DNA from: Verrucomicrobiota bacterium
GTDB lineage: Bacteria; Verrucomicrobiota; Verrucomicrobiia; Verrucomicrobiales; Akkermansiaceae
Assembly: GCA_026397725.1 (NCBI GenBank)
Contig: JAPLUI010000127.1
Span: 1-64,000, forward strand
Direction: 5' to 3'
DNA length: 64,000 nucleotides
Shown here in pieces: positions 52,622 to 61,695 of this stretch (position 1 is the stretch's first letter; each line of letters opens with the position of its first letter). The translations under genes and the position numbers were made by a program. Below the pieces are notes generated by a model. That model searched no databases. It was not told the origin of the DNA and was given only the letters and a program-made list of their open reading frames with translations.

Positions 52622-54868
52622 TTACGGGGTGACCACCAAGCGGCAGAATTGCTTGAGCTCGACCTTGGGCAGGGTGTAGATCACCTTGGTCGGGTCGGTG
52701 ATGTCGATGTCACCCGGATCGACCGGCACCCAGTCCTTCAGGTTGGCGGAGACTTGCACCTCGAAGGAGGCGACCGGATTGAGGTGCGGCCAAGTGACCT
52801 TGCCATCTTTCAAGCCCGGATTGGTGGCGAGGCCTCTCTCGTCCATGAAGTAGGCGACGCCGTTTTGCACACCGTCGTTGTTGGAATCCTCGCCAGGCGT
52901 CCCGCCGCCCGCGTAGTGGCCAGCCCAAGTGTCGTACGGGTTGCTTACCGCGCCGCCCTCCACCGTGACCAGCACGTTGTCGAAGGTGTTAACTCCGTTA
53001 CTGTTGAGGGCCACGTAATTAACGGCAAAGGGTGTCATACCCGACTGGGTGTAAACCGAGGCCCCATCGACGAAGAACGTCTCTGACCACGTGGGATTCG
53101 TAGTGTCGAGAACGATCTTAAAGTTATGGGTGGCAGGAGTTGTACCAGCGACATCATACCCCACATAGTCGGGGTTAAAAACCTGAACAGTCCCACCATT
53201 CGACCTCATTCCCCACAGTCCCGTGTCAGGAAAGTTAGGCGAGGTATTAGCAGTGGAAAATGCCAGGCCCAGCCAATACCAACTGCCCCCCTGCGTCGCA
53301 TCCACCGATGCAGTGTAGATATGACCCGAGGTTACAGCACCAATCGGGATGTAAGCGCTCCCATTAGTGATCTGCACAGCTCCACCTACGATCGACGATG
53401 CACCTGATCCTACACTGTTCCACGTGCCGGTCCCGGTCTCCGGTGCAATGCCGTTTAACAAGGCGTCGACTCGAGTGAAGGTGTCGGAGACGATGGCTGC
53501 TTGCCCGATGGGGAGCACGTTCTGGTTGGGACTGAGGGTGCCGGTACTGGTGAAGAAACCGGAACCGGTGGCAGGGAGGTATTCGGCAGTGATCACGTGC
53601 GCCGAGCCGGCAGGGATGGTGGTGATGCTGGTAGTCGCCGCGGTGCCGTGAGAGGTGCTCCCGACCTGTGTGACCGCAACCAGCCCTAGATCCGTCGTGC
53701 CATCCAGCGTGAACTGGATATTGCCGGCGGGGAATGCCCCGCTGTCAGGATAAGGAACGATCATGGCGGTGAAGGTGACCGGGCCGCCAAAGGTGGACGG
53801 GTTTTGCGAGCTGGCCACGGTGGTCGTGGTGGTGCCGTCCGGGATCAGCACGGTCTGGTTGGGACTGAGGGTGCCGGTGCTGGTGTTGAAACCGGCGGCA
53901 GGGATGTATACCGCAGTGACCACGTGCGCCGAGCCGACAGGGATGGTGGTGATGCTGGTAGTCGCCGCGGTGCCGTGAGAGGTGCTCCCGACCTGTGTGA
54001 CCTCAACCAGCCCTAGATCCGTCGTGCCATCCAGCGTGAACTGGACATTGCCGGCGGGGAATGCCCCGCTGTCAGGAGTAGGAACGATCGTAGCGGTGAA
54101 GGTGACCGGATCGCCAAAGGTGGTGGTGTAGTTCGAACTGACCACGGTGGTGGTGGTGGTGACGAGCGGGGTGCCCTCATCCACCGTGACCAGCACGTTG
54201 TCGAAGATGGAGGTGGTACCACCGCCGTTGTTACTGTTTAACATCACGTAATTTATGTCCAGTGATGGTGCTACCGTCATTGTGTAAATCGGGTCCACAC
54301 TCCCATTGAGGAAATACCTGATTGTCCATGCGGAACCACTCGTCGTGTCGAGAACCAATTTAAATTGGTTGTTGACCGTGAAATCGGCATAGGCGGCTGA
54401 GCCTTCGTAGTTCCCATTTTTCCAAATCTGTAGTTCCCCACTATTCATCCTCAGTCCATACACTCCAGCGGCAGGGATATACGTCGAGGTATTAGTATCG
54501 GCAAACGCCAGGCCAGCCCAATACCAGCTACCGCCGTTCCGCGCATCCACCGTAAACGTGTAGGTCTTACCGGAGGTCACATGACCAATCGGGATAAAAG
54601 CGGAACTCTCATAAGCAGGAGACACAGCCTCTCCACTGTTTATGTTCCAAGCTGCTGTGGTGTTCCATGGTCCCGGCCCGGCTTCCGGCGAACTGCCGTT
54701 TAAAACGGCGTCGTCTCGGGTGAAGGTGTCGGAGACGATGGTTGTGGCTTGCGCAGGCACGGCCAATGCCACCATCCCAACCACGAACGCAACCGCGAAC
54801 AACCAAATCCAATTCTTCGTGAACATATTACACCTTTTCCACAACGAATTTTTTCTGCTCATTTTCAT
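52622..54868 (-). CDS. Secreted protein with two LamG-like and two Ig-like domains
   Basis: 748 aa from ATG 54868, picked for its AAGGAGA site 8 bp upstream and the signal peptide WIWLFAVAFVVGMVALAVPA. Order: LamG-like domain (about 45-215, SGKTYTFTVDARNGGSWYWA); two tandem bacterial Ig-like repeats of about 105 residues (each with FGGPVTFTA or FGDPVTFTA, FPAGNVQFTLDGTTDLGLVE, HGTAATTSITTIP); a second LamG-like domain (HIYTASVDATQGGSWYWLGL); and the shared C-terminal module (YDTWAGHYAGGGTPGEDSNN, DGVQNGVAYFMD, LKQFCRLVVTP). Presumably an extracellular binding or adhesion protein. The two Ig repeats are nearly identical at DNA level, a site for recombination. Confidence 0.78.
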   Translation of the reverse strand: MKMSRKNSLWKRCNMFTKNWIWLFAVAFVVGMVALAVPAQATTIVSDTFTRDDAVLNGSSPEAGPGPWNTTAAWNINSGEAVSPAYESSAFIPIGHVTSGKTYTFTVDARNGGSWYWAGLAFADTNTSTYIPAAGVYGLRMNSGELQIWKNGNYEGSAAYADFTVNNQFKLVLDTTSGSAWTIRYFLNGSVDPIYTMTVAPSLDINYVMLNSNNGGGTTSIFDNVLVTVDEGTPLVTTTTTVVSSNYTTTFGDPVTFTATIVPTPDSGAFPAGNVQFTLDGTTDLGLVEVTQVGSTSHGTAATTSITTIPVGSAHVVTAVYIPAAGFNTSTGTLSPNQTVLIPDGTTTTTVASSQNPSTFGGPVTFTAMIVPYPDSGAFPAGNIQFTLDGTTDLGLVAVTQVGSTSHGTAATTSITTIPAGSAHVITAEYLPATGSGFFTSTGTLSPNQNVLPIGQAAIVSDTFTRVDALLNGIAPETGTGTWNSVGSGASSIVGGAVQITNGSAYIPIGAVTSGHIYTASVDATQGGSWYWLGLAFSTANTSPNFPDTGLWGMRSNGGTVQVFNPDYVGYDVAGTTPATHNFKIVLDTTNPTWSETFFVDGASVYTQSGMTPFAVNYVALNSNGVNTFDNVLVTVEGGAVSNPYDTWAGHYAGGGTPGEDSNNDGVQNGVAYFMDERGLATNPGLKDGKVTWPHLNPVASFEVQVSANLKDWVPVDPGDIDITDPTKVIYTLPKVELKQFCRLVVTP

Positions 54869-55618
54869 TTTTCGGATCTCCTTTTTCTGTTTTTTCTGTT
54901 CATTGCTATGGCTTTTCGCCAGTACGCGCGAGACTGAGCGAATTTTTTTTGCTGTCAAGCCCTAAAATGCGAAAAAAAATTTGCCCTGCAAACATTGGGT
55001 TTTTCCGGGCAAAATATTTTTTCGCCGTTCAGGCGCGGAACCGCCGCCGGGCACAGCCGGGCAAACCGGGCGCCGCGACGCCGGGCAGGCTGACTCACCC
55101 CCTCACGCCCGATCTTGCGAGCCGCGCAATACGGTCGATTTTGCGCCCTGGCAGGAGAACAGGCTTCCAGCCTGTGAGCCTCCCCACTAACTTCAGGGCC
55201 CAGTTAGTCCCGTCGTTGTCAGCCCATCGGCGGTGCAAGCTCCCGACTAACTTGAAATTCACTACTGATTTCCAATGGGTTACAAAATGGATTTTTCCGG
55301 CTTTTCCCGCCAATTCGCAACCAAGTTACTGCCGGTTCCACCCCCGCGCCGCGCCGGGTTCTGGTGCTAAAGAGGAAAATGGAACCGCAGAGCAAAGCAG
55401 GATCTTTCCCGATAACCCATTCCCCTTTGCGCGACTTTGCGTCCTTTGCGGCTCTGCGGTAAATCTTCAACTTAGTCGGGAGGCGGGATGGTTCGGCTGG
55501 GCTGGCGGAGCTTTCAACCGCTCCGCCGGCCTGCGCAGAGTTCCGGTTGCATTGCGGGCGGACACTGGCGAAAGTGACGGCATGACCCGATCCACCGGGG
55601 CCATGGTCCGCTGGAGGA
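54869..55618. other. 750-bp intergenic region with dispersed-repeat pieces
   Basis: A-rich leader (runs of A/T at 54938-55025), the hairpin ACAGGCTTCCAGCCTGT (55159-55175), a half-element CTTTGCGTCCTTTGCGGCTC then TGCGG (about 55435-55460) like the fold-back family near 33.6 kb, and a 27-bp block repeated at 57869. The plus-strand ORF 54949-55695 has no recognisable protein and is not called. Confidence 0.5.
55559..55585 (+). repeat. 27-bp direct repeat, left copy
   Basis: CGGACACTGGCGAAAGTGAC followed by GGCATGA; identical copy at 57869-57895. The pair brackets the decayed GH20 gene. Confidence 0.85.
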
Positions 55619-57735
55619 TCACTTGCCCGCGCTGTCGGGTCCCCAGGCGCGGAGTTCCACCAGATGGACGCCGGGGTTGGCGCTGTTATGGGTGACGGTC
55701 ACGCGGATGTATCTGGCAGGCGTGGCTTCAAAGGTGTCGGTCAGGCCCTTCTCCTGGGGGGCTTTGGTGTTCTTGGTCTGGTCGATCACCTTCTTCCAGG
55801 TCTTGCCATCCGCCGAGACTTCAACATAATACTGGTAATAACGGTCCCCGTCCCAGTAGGGCACCACTTGGATTTTGTTCACGCTGCAAACCTGCTCCAG
55901 GTCCACCTGCAACCAGCCGGGACACGGCGGGCCGGCCCAGAAGCCCATCCCGTCCACAAACCCGTCGCATACAAAGTCCGGCCGGTCCGTCTCCTGCACG
56001 CTCCGCGAGGTGGTCACCGGCTTGCCGGTGGTCAGGCTGCGCTCGAAGTTGCCCAGCACCTCGAACTTGCGCCGGTACGCCTGTCCTACCGGATTGTTGG
56101 AAGCGTCGTAGTATCCGGCGTTCAACTCGGCGTTTTGGTCAATGACGATGCCCGCCTGATAGGCCGGCGACGTGGCGGTGACCGGCGCGTTGAGGGCGTA
56201 ACGCAGCGTGCCGCCGCTGAGGCCGGGCGCGGCCAGGGTGACCGTCAGCTTGGTCCCTTTTTCAAACAGGTTGGCCGTCACCGCGGGCCAGCGCCAGTCG
56301 CCGTCCACCCGCAGGATCAGCCCGCTGGCCGCCACCTGGTCGGTGATGGCCTTGAACTGATAGGTTTCCCACAGCATCTGGCCGACGGCCTTGCCTGACG
56401 GGTCAAACGCCTGCGGCTTCAGCACGGTCTCCGGCGCGGTGCAGCGCAAGGGTTCCGCGGCGGCCGGCGAGGCAACCGTCGGCGCCGACCCGTCGAGCGT
56501 GTAGCGGACTGTGGTGCCGGCGATCACGGGGGTCATCGTGATCTGGAGCGGCCGGTTGTGCCAGGACTCGGCGTGGCTCGGCTTGCGGGCATTGGGATCG
56601 GTCAGGCCGTCGAAGGTGAGACGGATAGGTGTCATCAAGCGTGCCACCTTGGCGTCCAGCGGCAGCAGGCGCTCGCGGAAGTCTGTCAGGGAGCGGCCGG
56701 CGGCGGGGTTCCAGATGCGCTCGCTCATGGCCGCCAGCCGCTGGCGCAGGAATGGGATTTCCTCGGTGTCTTCCTTTTGTTCCCAGACGCTCATGTTGGC
56801 GCCGATCACTTTCTGCCCGATCTTGGTGCCATCGGGCAGCACGGTGTCGGGGGCCAGTTGGATCGGGATGAAGGAGGGCGCGTGGCGGAAGTGGTTCTTC
56901 CAGAGCAACGGGTTCCATTGATAGACGGTTTCGGGGTCCCGTGATTCGTCACCGACGATATATAGCGGACGCCATGCCGCATTGACCAGCGTATAACCGT
57001 TATTCAAGAGGCTCTGGGGCGTCTGATACATGGTTTCCCATGCGAAGACGATGACGTTGGGGGGAATGACACAATTTTCGGATCCCTTGCCCTGGAAGCC
57101 TTCCCACACCAGGGTTTGTTTGCCATGCTTGCGGACGATTTCGTTCATGCGCACGATGAAGTGATCATACAGGGCGCTCGCGTCGGGCACGTTGTGCGCC
57201 TTGATATAGGCCATTACAATTGTAGCAGCGTGGCCGTTCCCATGGCTACGGCATGCGGATTGCCGCCGACCACAACGGCCCGGTCCCCAACCGTCACCGT
57301 GTATGACTCTTCCCGTTTGCCGTCATCGCAGACGATGGCTGGCACGTCGGTGCGCGGCTTGTTGCGCGCCGCATCCAGTTGCAGCACCCAATCGCCGGCT
57401 TGTGCCGGGCCCGCAACCGCCGTCAGACGCAGACCGGTCATGAAGGCGATTTCTTCCGTTAGAACCTGGGCCAACGGGACCAGTGACGGGTCCATGGCCA
57501 CAATCCGGCACTGCGTGCTGAGCGCGAGACGGCCGCTGCCCATCTCCACCGAGGTCGGCCAGGGAATCAAATTCAGCGCCTCCGCGCCCCACGCACCCGG
57601 TGCCAGCGCCACCACCAGCAATGCCAGGACCGCCTGGCGGAGTCCGCGGGCGCCATGTTTGTTAGGACAGGGCGCGGGGCCGGTACGGCGAACCAGGGAA
57701 CGGGCAAGGCGTGCGAACAGGTGCTGATGGATCAT
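55619..57735 (-). pseudogene. GH20 beta-hexosaminidase gene with central deletion
   Basis: The 5' part (57735 to 57214) has a signal peptide (AVLALLVVALAPGAWGAEAL) and the GH20b N-terminal domain (NLIPWPTSVEM, YTVTVGDRAVVVGGNPHAVA, ATLLQL) and then stops. The other frame resumes at once with late-barrel sequence (MAYIKAHNVPDASALYDHFI, HGKQTLVWEGFQG), so about 170 residues holding the Asp-Glu catalytic pair are missing. The 3' ORF (531 codons) is otherwise complete: rest of the barrel, a chitobiase-type C-terminal beta domain (VRYTLDGSAPTV), and an F5/8 type C domain at the end (GWLQVDLEQVCSVNKIQVVP, ARYIRVTVTHNSANPGVHLV). Inactive as GH20 unless the loss is an assembly error. Confidence 0.75.
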
Positions 57736-57868
57736 GGTGGGTGGGCAGGGTGACTTGTAACACCATCAACGTGGGAAAACCGACCCATATTTCACGCGGG
57801 ATGCCCCGGCCCGGCCAGGACTGACCTGGCTTCCGCCGGCCCGCCGCAAGGACTGGATGCATCACCGA

Positions 57869-57895
57869 CGGACACTGGCGAAAGTGACGGCATGA
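57869..57895 (+). repeat. 27-bp direct repeat, right copy
   Basis: Identical to 55559-55585. Confidence 0.85.
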
Positions 57896-57980
57896 GTGCG
57901 CCTCCCGGGCGAAACCAGCGAGACCATCCCGGTCACGATCATTGGCGATGAAACCGCTGACGTCGGCAACAACCGCATGC

Positions 57981-58101
57981 CATTCTGCCAAAAAACCGAT
58001 GATTTTCTGCCAAAAAACCCATAGACGGCCGGGAAAATTCGTGCTTGTCTGAACGCCACCGCAAGCAATGCCTTCCCCGGTTCGCGTCCAGCGCGCGCCG
58101 C
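57981..58101 (+). promoter_or_regulatory. R2 upstream region, copy 1, with two TTCTGCCAAAAAACC sites
   Basis: TTCTGCCAAAAAACC at 57983 and 58005 (22 bp apart), then CATAGACGGCCGGGAAAATT and GCAAGCAATGCCTTCCCCGG. About 120 bp are shared with 62875-62997, which also precedes a secreted-protein gene. The paired direct repeats two helical turns apart look like an activator or repressor site within a conserved promoter region. Confidence 0.6.
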
Positions 58102-58151
58102 CCACCGGTCCGGCCACCGGCTCTTTCAACCATCTTCACCCCAAGAGCAAA
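58091..58151 (+). repeat. R1 dispersed repeat, copy 9
   Basis: CGCCCACCGGTCCGGCCACC then GGCTCTTTCAACCATCTTCA, CCCCAAGAGCAAATTCCAACC. Sits between R2 and the start of the next gene. The upper-strand R1 frame ends in a TGA that overlaps the gene's ATG (CCATGA). Confidence 0.7.
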
Positions 58152-58174
58152 TTCCAACCAACAAAAACAACACC

Positions 58175-60220
58175 ATGAAAACATCGGATATCATCAAGCC
58201 CACAAGGCCTCATCTCAAGCACCGTGCCCTGCCGCTGGCAGCCCTGGCACTCGCCACGGCCTGCGGCCTCAACTCCGCTCAGGCCATCGTCTGGGATACC
58301 GCCCGGGACAGCTCCTTGGATACGGACGTCGTTACTACGGGAACCTTGGTTCGCGCGGTGGCCGGGTCGCCCGTAGCGGGATATGGCGCGACGGTCAACG
58401 GCGTGGAGTTCACGCCTTACGCATCGACACCGTCGAATGATTACTCGTGGAATGGCACCCAGTATAACACCCTGAGCTGGGGTGTTGCGGGTGTGGGCGG
58501 CTGGACGGACAGCCTTGCCAAAACCACAACCGATACTTGGGGCCTGGCCCAAGGTAACGAGTATTTTGCCAACGTCCTACCAAGCGGGTTGACAGCGGAC
58601 TATACGAAGCTTCTGCGTGTTGGACGTTATGGCGGCGCGGACGATACCATGACCCTCGGTGGCCTGACCCTTGGCCAGTCCTACCTGGTGCAATTGTGGT
58701 ATTGTGATGCGAGAGGCTCTGCCAACGGGATGCCCATAACGACGATGTATTTGGACAACAACCCTAGTACGGTGATGTTGACCAACCGTGGCGCCTCGGG
58801 CGACCCGGGGCAGTATATCATCGGACGTTTCGTGGCCGCTGGCACCGTACAGTCCTTTGCGCTCACTGGCGCAGTGTTGGTCAATGCCTACCAGTTGAGG
58901 GCGATTGATCCTCTGCCCGAGAATCCGGTGGTCGCCATCACCAGCCCGGCCGACGCTGCGCCGGTGTTCTCCAACTTCACCATCATCGCCAATGCGGAGA
59001 CCTACAACGACACAATCAACAACGGCACAATCACCCAAGTGGAATTCTACGATGGTGCCACACTGCTCGGCACCGCCACCACCCCGCCCTACACCTGGGC
59101 GGTCACCGGCGCGGAACTGGGTGCCCACGTGCTAACTGCCAAGGCCTTTGACAGCGGCTCCCATGAGACCACCTCGGTCGCGGTCCACGTCACGGTGGTG
59201 GCGCCGGTTGCCATCGTCTGGGATACCGCCCAGGACAGCTCCTTGGATACGGACGTCGTTGCTACGGGAACCTTGGTCCGTGCGGTGGCCGGGTCGACAC
59301 AAGCAGGGAATGGCGCGACGGTCAACGGCGTGGAGTTCACGTCTTACCCATCGACACCGTCGAATCTATACCAACACGAGGGCTACGACCAGTATAACAC
59401 TCAGAGCTGGGGTACGGGTGAGGGCGGCTGGACGGACAGCCTTGCCAAAACCCCAAGCGATGATTGGGGCATTAACTGTCGTGACGGGTATTATAACAAC
59501 ATCCCCCCAAGCGGGTTGTCAGAGGCCTATACGAAGGTTCTGGGTGGTGTACGTGATAGCGGCACGCCCGCTACCATGACCCTCGGTGGCCTGACCCCCG
59601 GCCAGTCCTACCTGGTGCAATTGTGGTCGATGGATCCGCGAAACTTGGGCCAAAGGACGATGTATTTGGACGGCGATCCAAGTACGGCGATGTTGACCGC
59701 CCGAAGCGATGGCGACCCGGGGCAGTATATCATCGGACGTTTCGTGGCCAATAGCACCGAACAGTCCTTCGCGCTCACTGGCTCGGTAGTGGTCAATGCC
59801 TACCAACTGCGGGCGATTGCAGCCCCGCCTGCCGGCGGCTACGATGCCTGGGCCGGCAGCCCAGACGGATACGGGCTCACTGGTGGGGCCGCCGCCCGTG
59901 GTGCCGACCCGGATGGCGATGGCTTCACCAACCTTCAGGAGTTCCTCTTCGGCACCTCGCCGGTCGCTGGCAACGGCACCTTGGTGACGAGCGAAACAGT
60001 TGGCGGAGATCTCGTCCTGCACTGGCTGCAACGCTCAAGCGGATGCAGTTATCTGTTTCAGGAAAGCCTTACCATGGGCGCAGGCGAGTGGAGCCCCAGC
60101 GTGATCGTGCCGGTACTCGACGATCCAAGCGGCGTACCCACCGGCTATGAACGCTACAAGGCGACCATCCCCATCGGCGTCGCACGGAAGTTCTTCCGCG
60201 TGGAGGGTACCGAGAACTGA
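58175..60220 (+). CDS. Secreted protein with duplicated beta domain, Ig-like linker and C-terminal module
   Basis: 681 aa; signal peptide about 15-38 (LPLAALALATACGLNSAQAI). Two homologous domains of about 200 residues (about 39-245 and 345-550) both open with IVWDTARDSSLDTDVVTTGT or a close variant and contain GGLTLGQSYLVQLWYCDARG and PGQYIIGRFVA. Between them is a bacterial Ig-like domain (VVAITSPADAAPVFSNFTII, VEFYDGATLLGTATTPPYTW). The C-terminus has the shared module (YDAWAGSPDG, ADPDGDGFTNLQEFLFGTSP, ARKFFRVEGTEN). The duplicated domain looks like a lectin/CBM-type jelly-roll; no catalytic residues seen. Likely surface or extracellular binding protein. Its promoter region R2 is shared with the 63119 gene. 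Confidence 0.75.
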   Translation: MKTSDIIKPTRPHLKHRALPLAALALATACGLNSAQAIVWDTARDSSLDTDVVTTGTLVRAVAGSPVAGYGATVNGVEFTPYASTPSNDYSWNGTQYNTLSWGVAGVGGWTDSLAKTTTDTWGLAQGNEYFANVLPSGLTADYTKLLRVGRYGGADDTMTLGGLTLGQSYLVQLWYCDARGSANGMPITTMYLDNNPSTVMLTNRGASGDPGQYIIGRFVAAGTVQSFALTGAVLVNAYQLRAIDPLPENPVVAITSPADAAPVFSNFTIIANAETYNDTINNGTITQVEFYDGATLLGTATTPPYTWAVTGAELGAHVLTAKAFDSGSHETTSVAVHVTVVAPVAIVWDTAQDSSLDTDVVATGTLVRAVAGSTQAGNGATVNGVEFTSYPSTPSNLYQHEGYDQYNTQSWGTGEGGWTDSLAKTPSDDWGINCRDGYYNNIPPSGLSEAYTKVLGGVRDSGTPATMTLGGLTPGQSYLVQLWSMDPRNLGQRTMYLDGDPSTAMLTARSDGDPGQYIIGRFVANSTEQSFALTGSVVVNAYQLRAIAAPPAGGYDAWAGSPDGYGLTGGAAARGADPDGDGFTNLQEFLFGTSPVAGNGTLVTSETVGGDLVLHWLQRSSGCSYLFQESLTMGAGEWSPSVIVPVLDDPSGVPTGYERYKATIPIGVARKFFRVEGTEN

Positions 60221-60315
60221 TCGCCCCGCAACAGGTTCCTTAACACCAGTGCCCGCCTCTGGTCCCCCCGCGGCGGGTATTCTAACACCAAAATCAAAAA
60301 CCAAATTCTAGCAGT

Positions 60316-61650
60316 ATGAAAATCAAAGTCAGATATTGGATCGGGGTCGCGGTGGCAGTTTTCGGTACGCTCCCGCCCACGCACGTCTCGGCGGCCCAGC
60401 CGCCCGCTCAACCCGCATCCTCGCTGGCGCGGCCGACGCCTCAGCAGGTCGCGTGGCATGATCTGGAGCTGGGCATGTTCATCCACCTGGCACCGCAAAC
60501 CTGGCAGGACACCGAACAGGACCGGATGACCATCGAGCCGGCGGCGATGAACCCGGCGAAGCTCGACACCGATCAGTGGGTCCGGACTGCGGAGGCGATG
60601 AGCGCCAAGTACATCGTCTTCGTCGCCAAGCACGAGGGGGGCTTCTGCTGGTGGCAGACTGAGACTACGGACTTCGGCGTGCGCAACTCCCCCTGGCGCG
60701 GCGGCAAGGGCGACGTGCTGGCCGATCTCACGGCTTCGTGCCGCAAGCGCGGAATGAAGCTCGGGGTGTATATCTCGCCGATCGACCGGAAGCTCGGCAT
60801 TGACGTTGGCGGGCGTGCCTCCGATCCGGCGCGGCAGGCAGGCTACGAGAAGCTGTTCCGGCAGCAGTTGACGGAGGTGCTCAGCCGTTACGGCGACATG
60901 GTCGAAGTCTGGTTCGACGGGAGCCTGATCTTCGACGTCGGCGACCTGCTCTCCCGCCACGCGCCCAACGCGGTGGTCTTCCAGAGTCCCCAGGCGTCGA
61001 TCCGCTGGGTGGGCAACGAAGACGGCGTGGCTCCGTATCCCGCGTGGAATGCCGTCCTCTTCCCGAAGACCGGGAAAAAGTGGGGCGAATACACGGCGGC
61101 CGAAGGAGACCCGAACGGCAGTCGGTGGCTGCCGAACGAGTGCGACGCGCGAATTCGCTCGACGTGGTTTTGGCGCACCGACAACGCGGACACACTCAAG
61201 AGCGTGGACCAGTTGATGGACATGTACTACAAGTCCGTCGGCCACGGGACCGTGTTCCTGCTGAACCAGACACCCGATCGGACCGGACTCATCCCGGAGG
61301 CCGACGCCCGCCGCGGCGCCGAGTTCGGGGCCGAGATCAGGCGGCGGCTCGGGACGCCGCGAGCGGAATCGCTGGCGACGGGCGCGGAGGTCACGCTCGA
61401 CGTCACCGGCGACGGCCCCATTGATCACATTGTCATCATGGAGAACATCGCCGCCGGCGAGCGCGTGCGCTCCTACGTCGTCGAAGGCATGGTGAACGGC
61501 ACCTGGCAGCAGCTTGCCGCTGGCTCGGCCGTCGGCCACAAGAAGATCGATCGGATCGCGCCAGTCGTTGCGACGCGCGTGCGCCTGCGGATTCCCGAAG
61601 CCGTCGGCACACCGGAAATCAAGCGCTTCGCGGTCTATGGCGCAAAGTAG
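60316..61650 (+). CDS. Alpha-L-fucosidase, GH29 family, secreted
   Basis: 444 aa from ATG 60316; TTCTAGCAGT, identical to the R1 right end, touches the ATG. Signal peptide about 5-26. The barrel (about 40-340) shows LGMFIHLAPQTWQD, AKYIVFVAKHEGGFCWWQTE, SCRKRGMKLGVYISPIDRKL and VEVWFDGSL (nucleophile Asp in WFDG), all in GH29 order. A short C-terminal beta domain follows (ATRVRLRIPEAVGTPEIKRF). The enzyme looks complete; members release alpha-linked L-fucose from glycans or algal and plant polysaccharides. It is convergent with the SGNH gene, with 45 bp between the two stops. Confidence 0.87.
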   Translation: MKIKVRYWIGVAVAVFGTLPPTHVSAAQPPAQPASSLARPTPQQVAWHDLELGMFIHLAPQTWQDTEQDRMTIEPAAMNPAKLDTDQWVRTAEAMSAKYIVFVAKHEGGFCWWQTETTDFGVRNSPWRGGKGDVLADLTASCRKRGMKLGVYISPIDRKLGIDVGGRASDPARQAGYEKLFRQQLTEVLSRYGDMVEVWFDGSLIFDVGDLLSRHAPNAVVFQSPQASIRWVGNEDGVAPYPAWNAVLFPKTGKKWGEYTAAEGDPNGSRWLPNECDARIRSTWFWRTDNADTLKSVDQLMDMYYKSVGHGTVFLLNQTPDRTGLIPEADARRGAEFGAEIRRRLGTPRAESLATGAEVTLDVTGDGPIDHIVIMENIAAGERVRSYVVEGMVNGTWQQLAAGSAVGHKKIDRIAPVVATRVRLRIPEAVGTPEIKRFAVYGAK

Positions 61651-61695
61651 CAGCCAAGAGCGGCCCTTGGTGGTGTCCTCCGCGGTGGCGCTCTG

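Noticed and set aside
54949-55695. Plus-strand ORF of 248 aa in the intergenic region
   Set aside because: Runs through hairpins and dispersed-repeat pieces; composition is not protein-like and no domain is visible.
57662-58129. Minus-strand 155-aa ORF
   Set aside because: Composed of R1 and R2 repeat sequence read backwards; no gene features.
131-58151. R1 as classical integron attC sites
   Set aside because: No GTTRRRY / RYYYAAC core pair in the expected places and no integrase in the window; only the uniform orientation is reminiscent.
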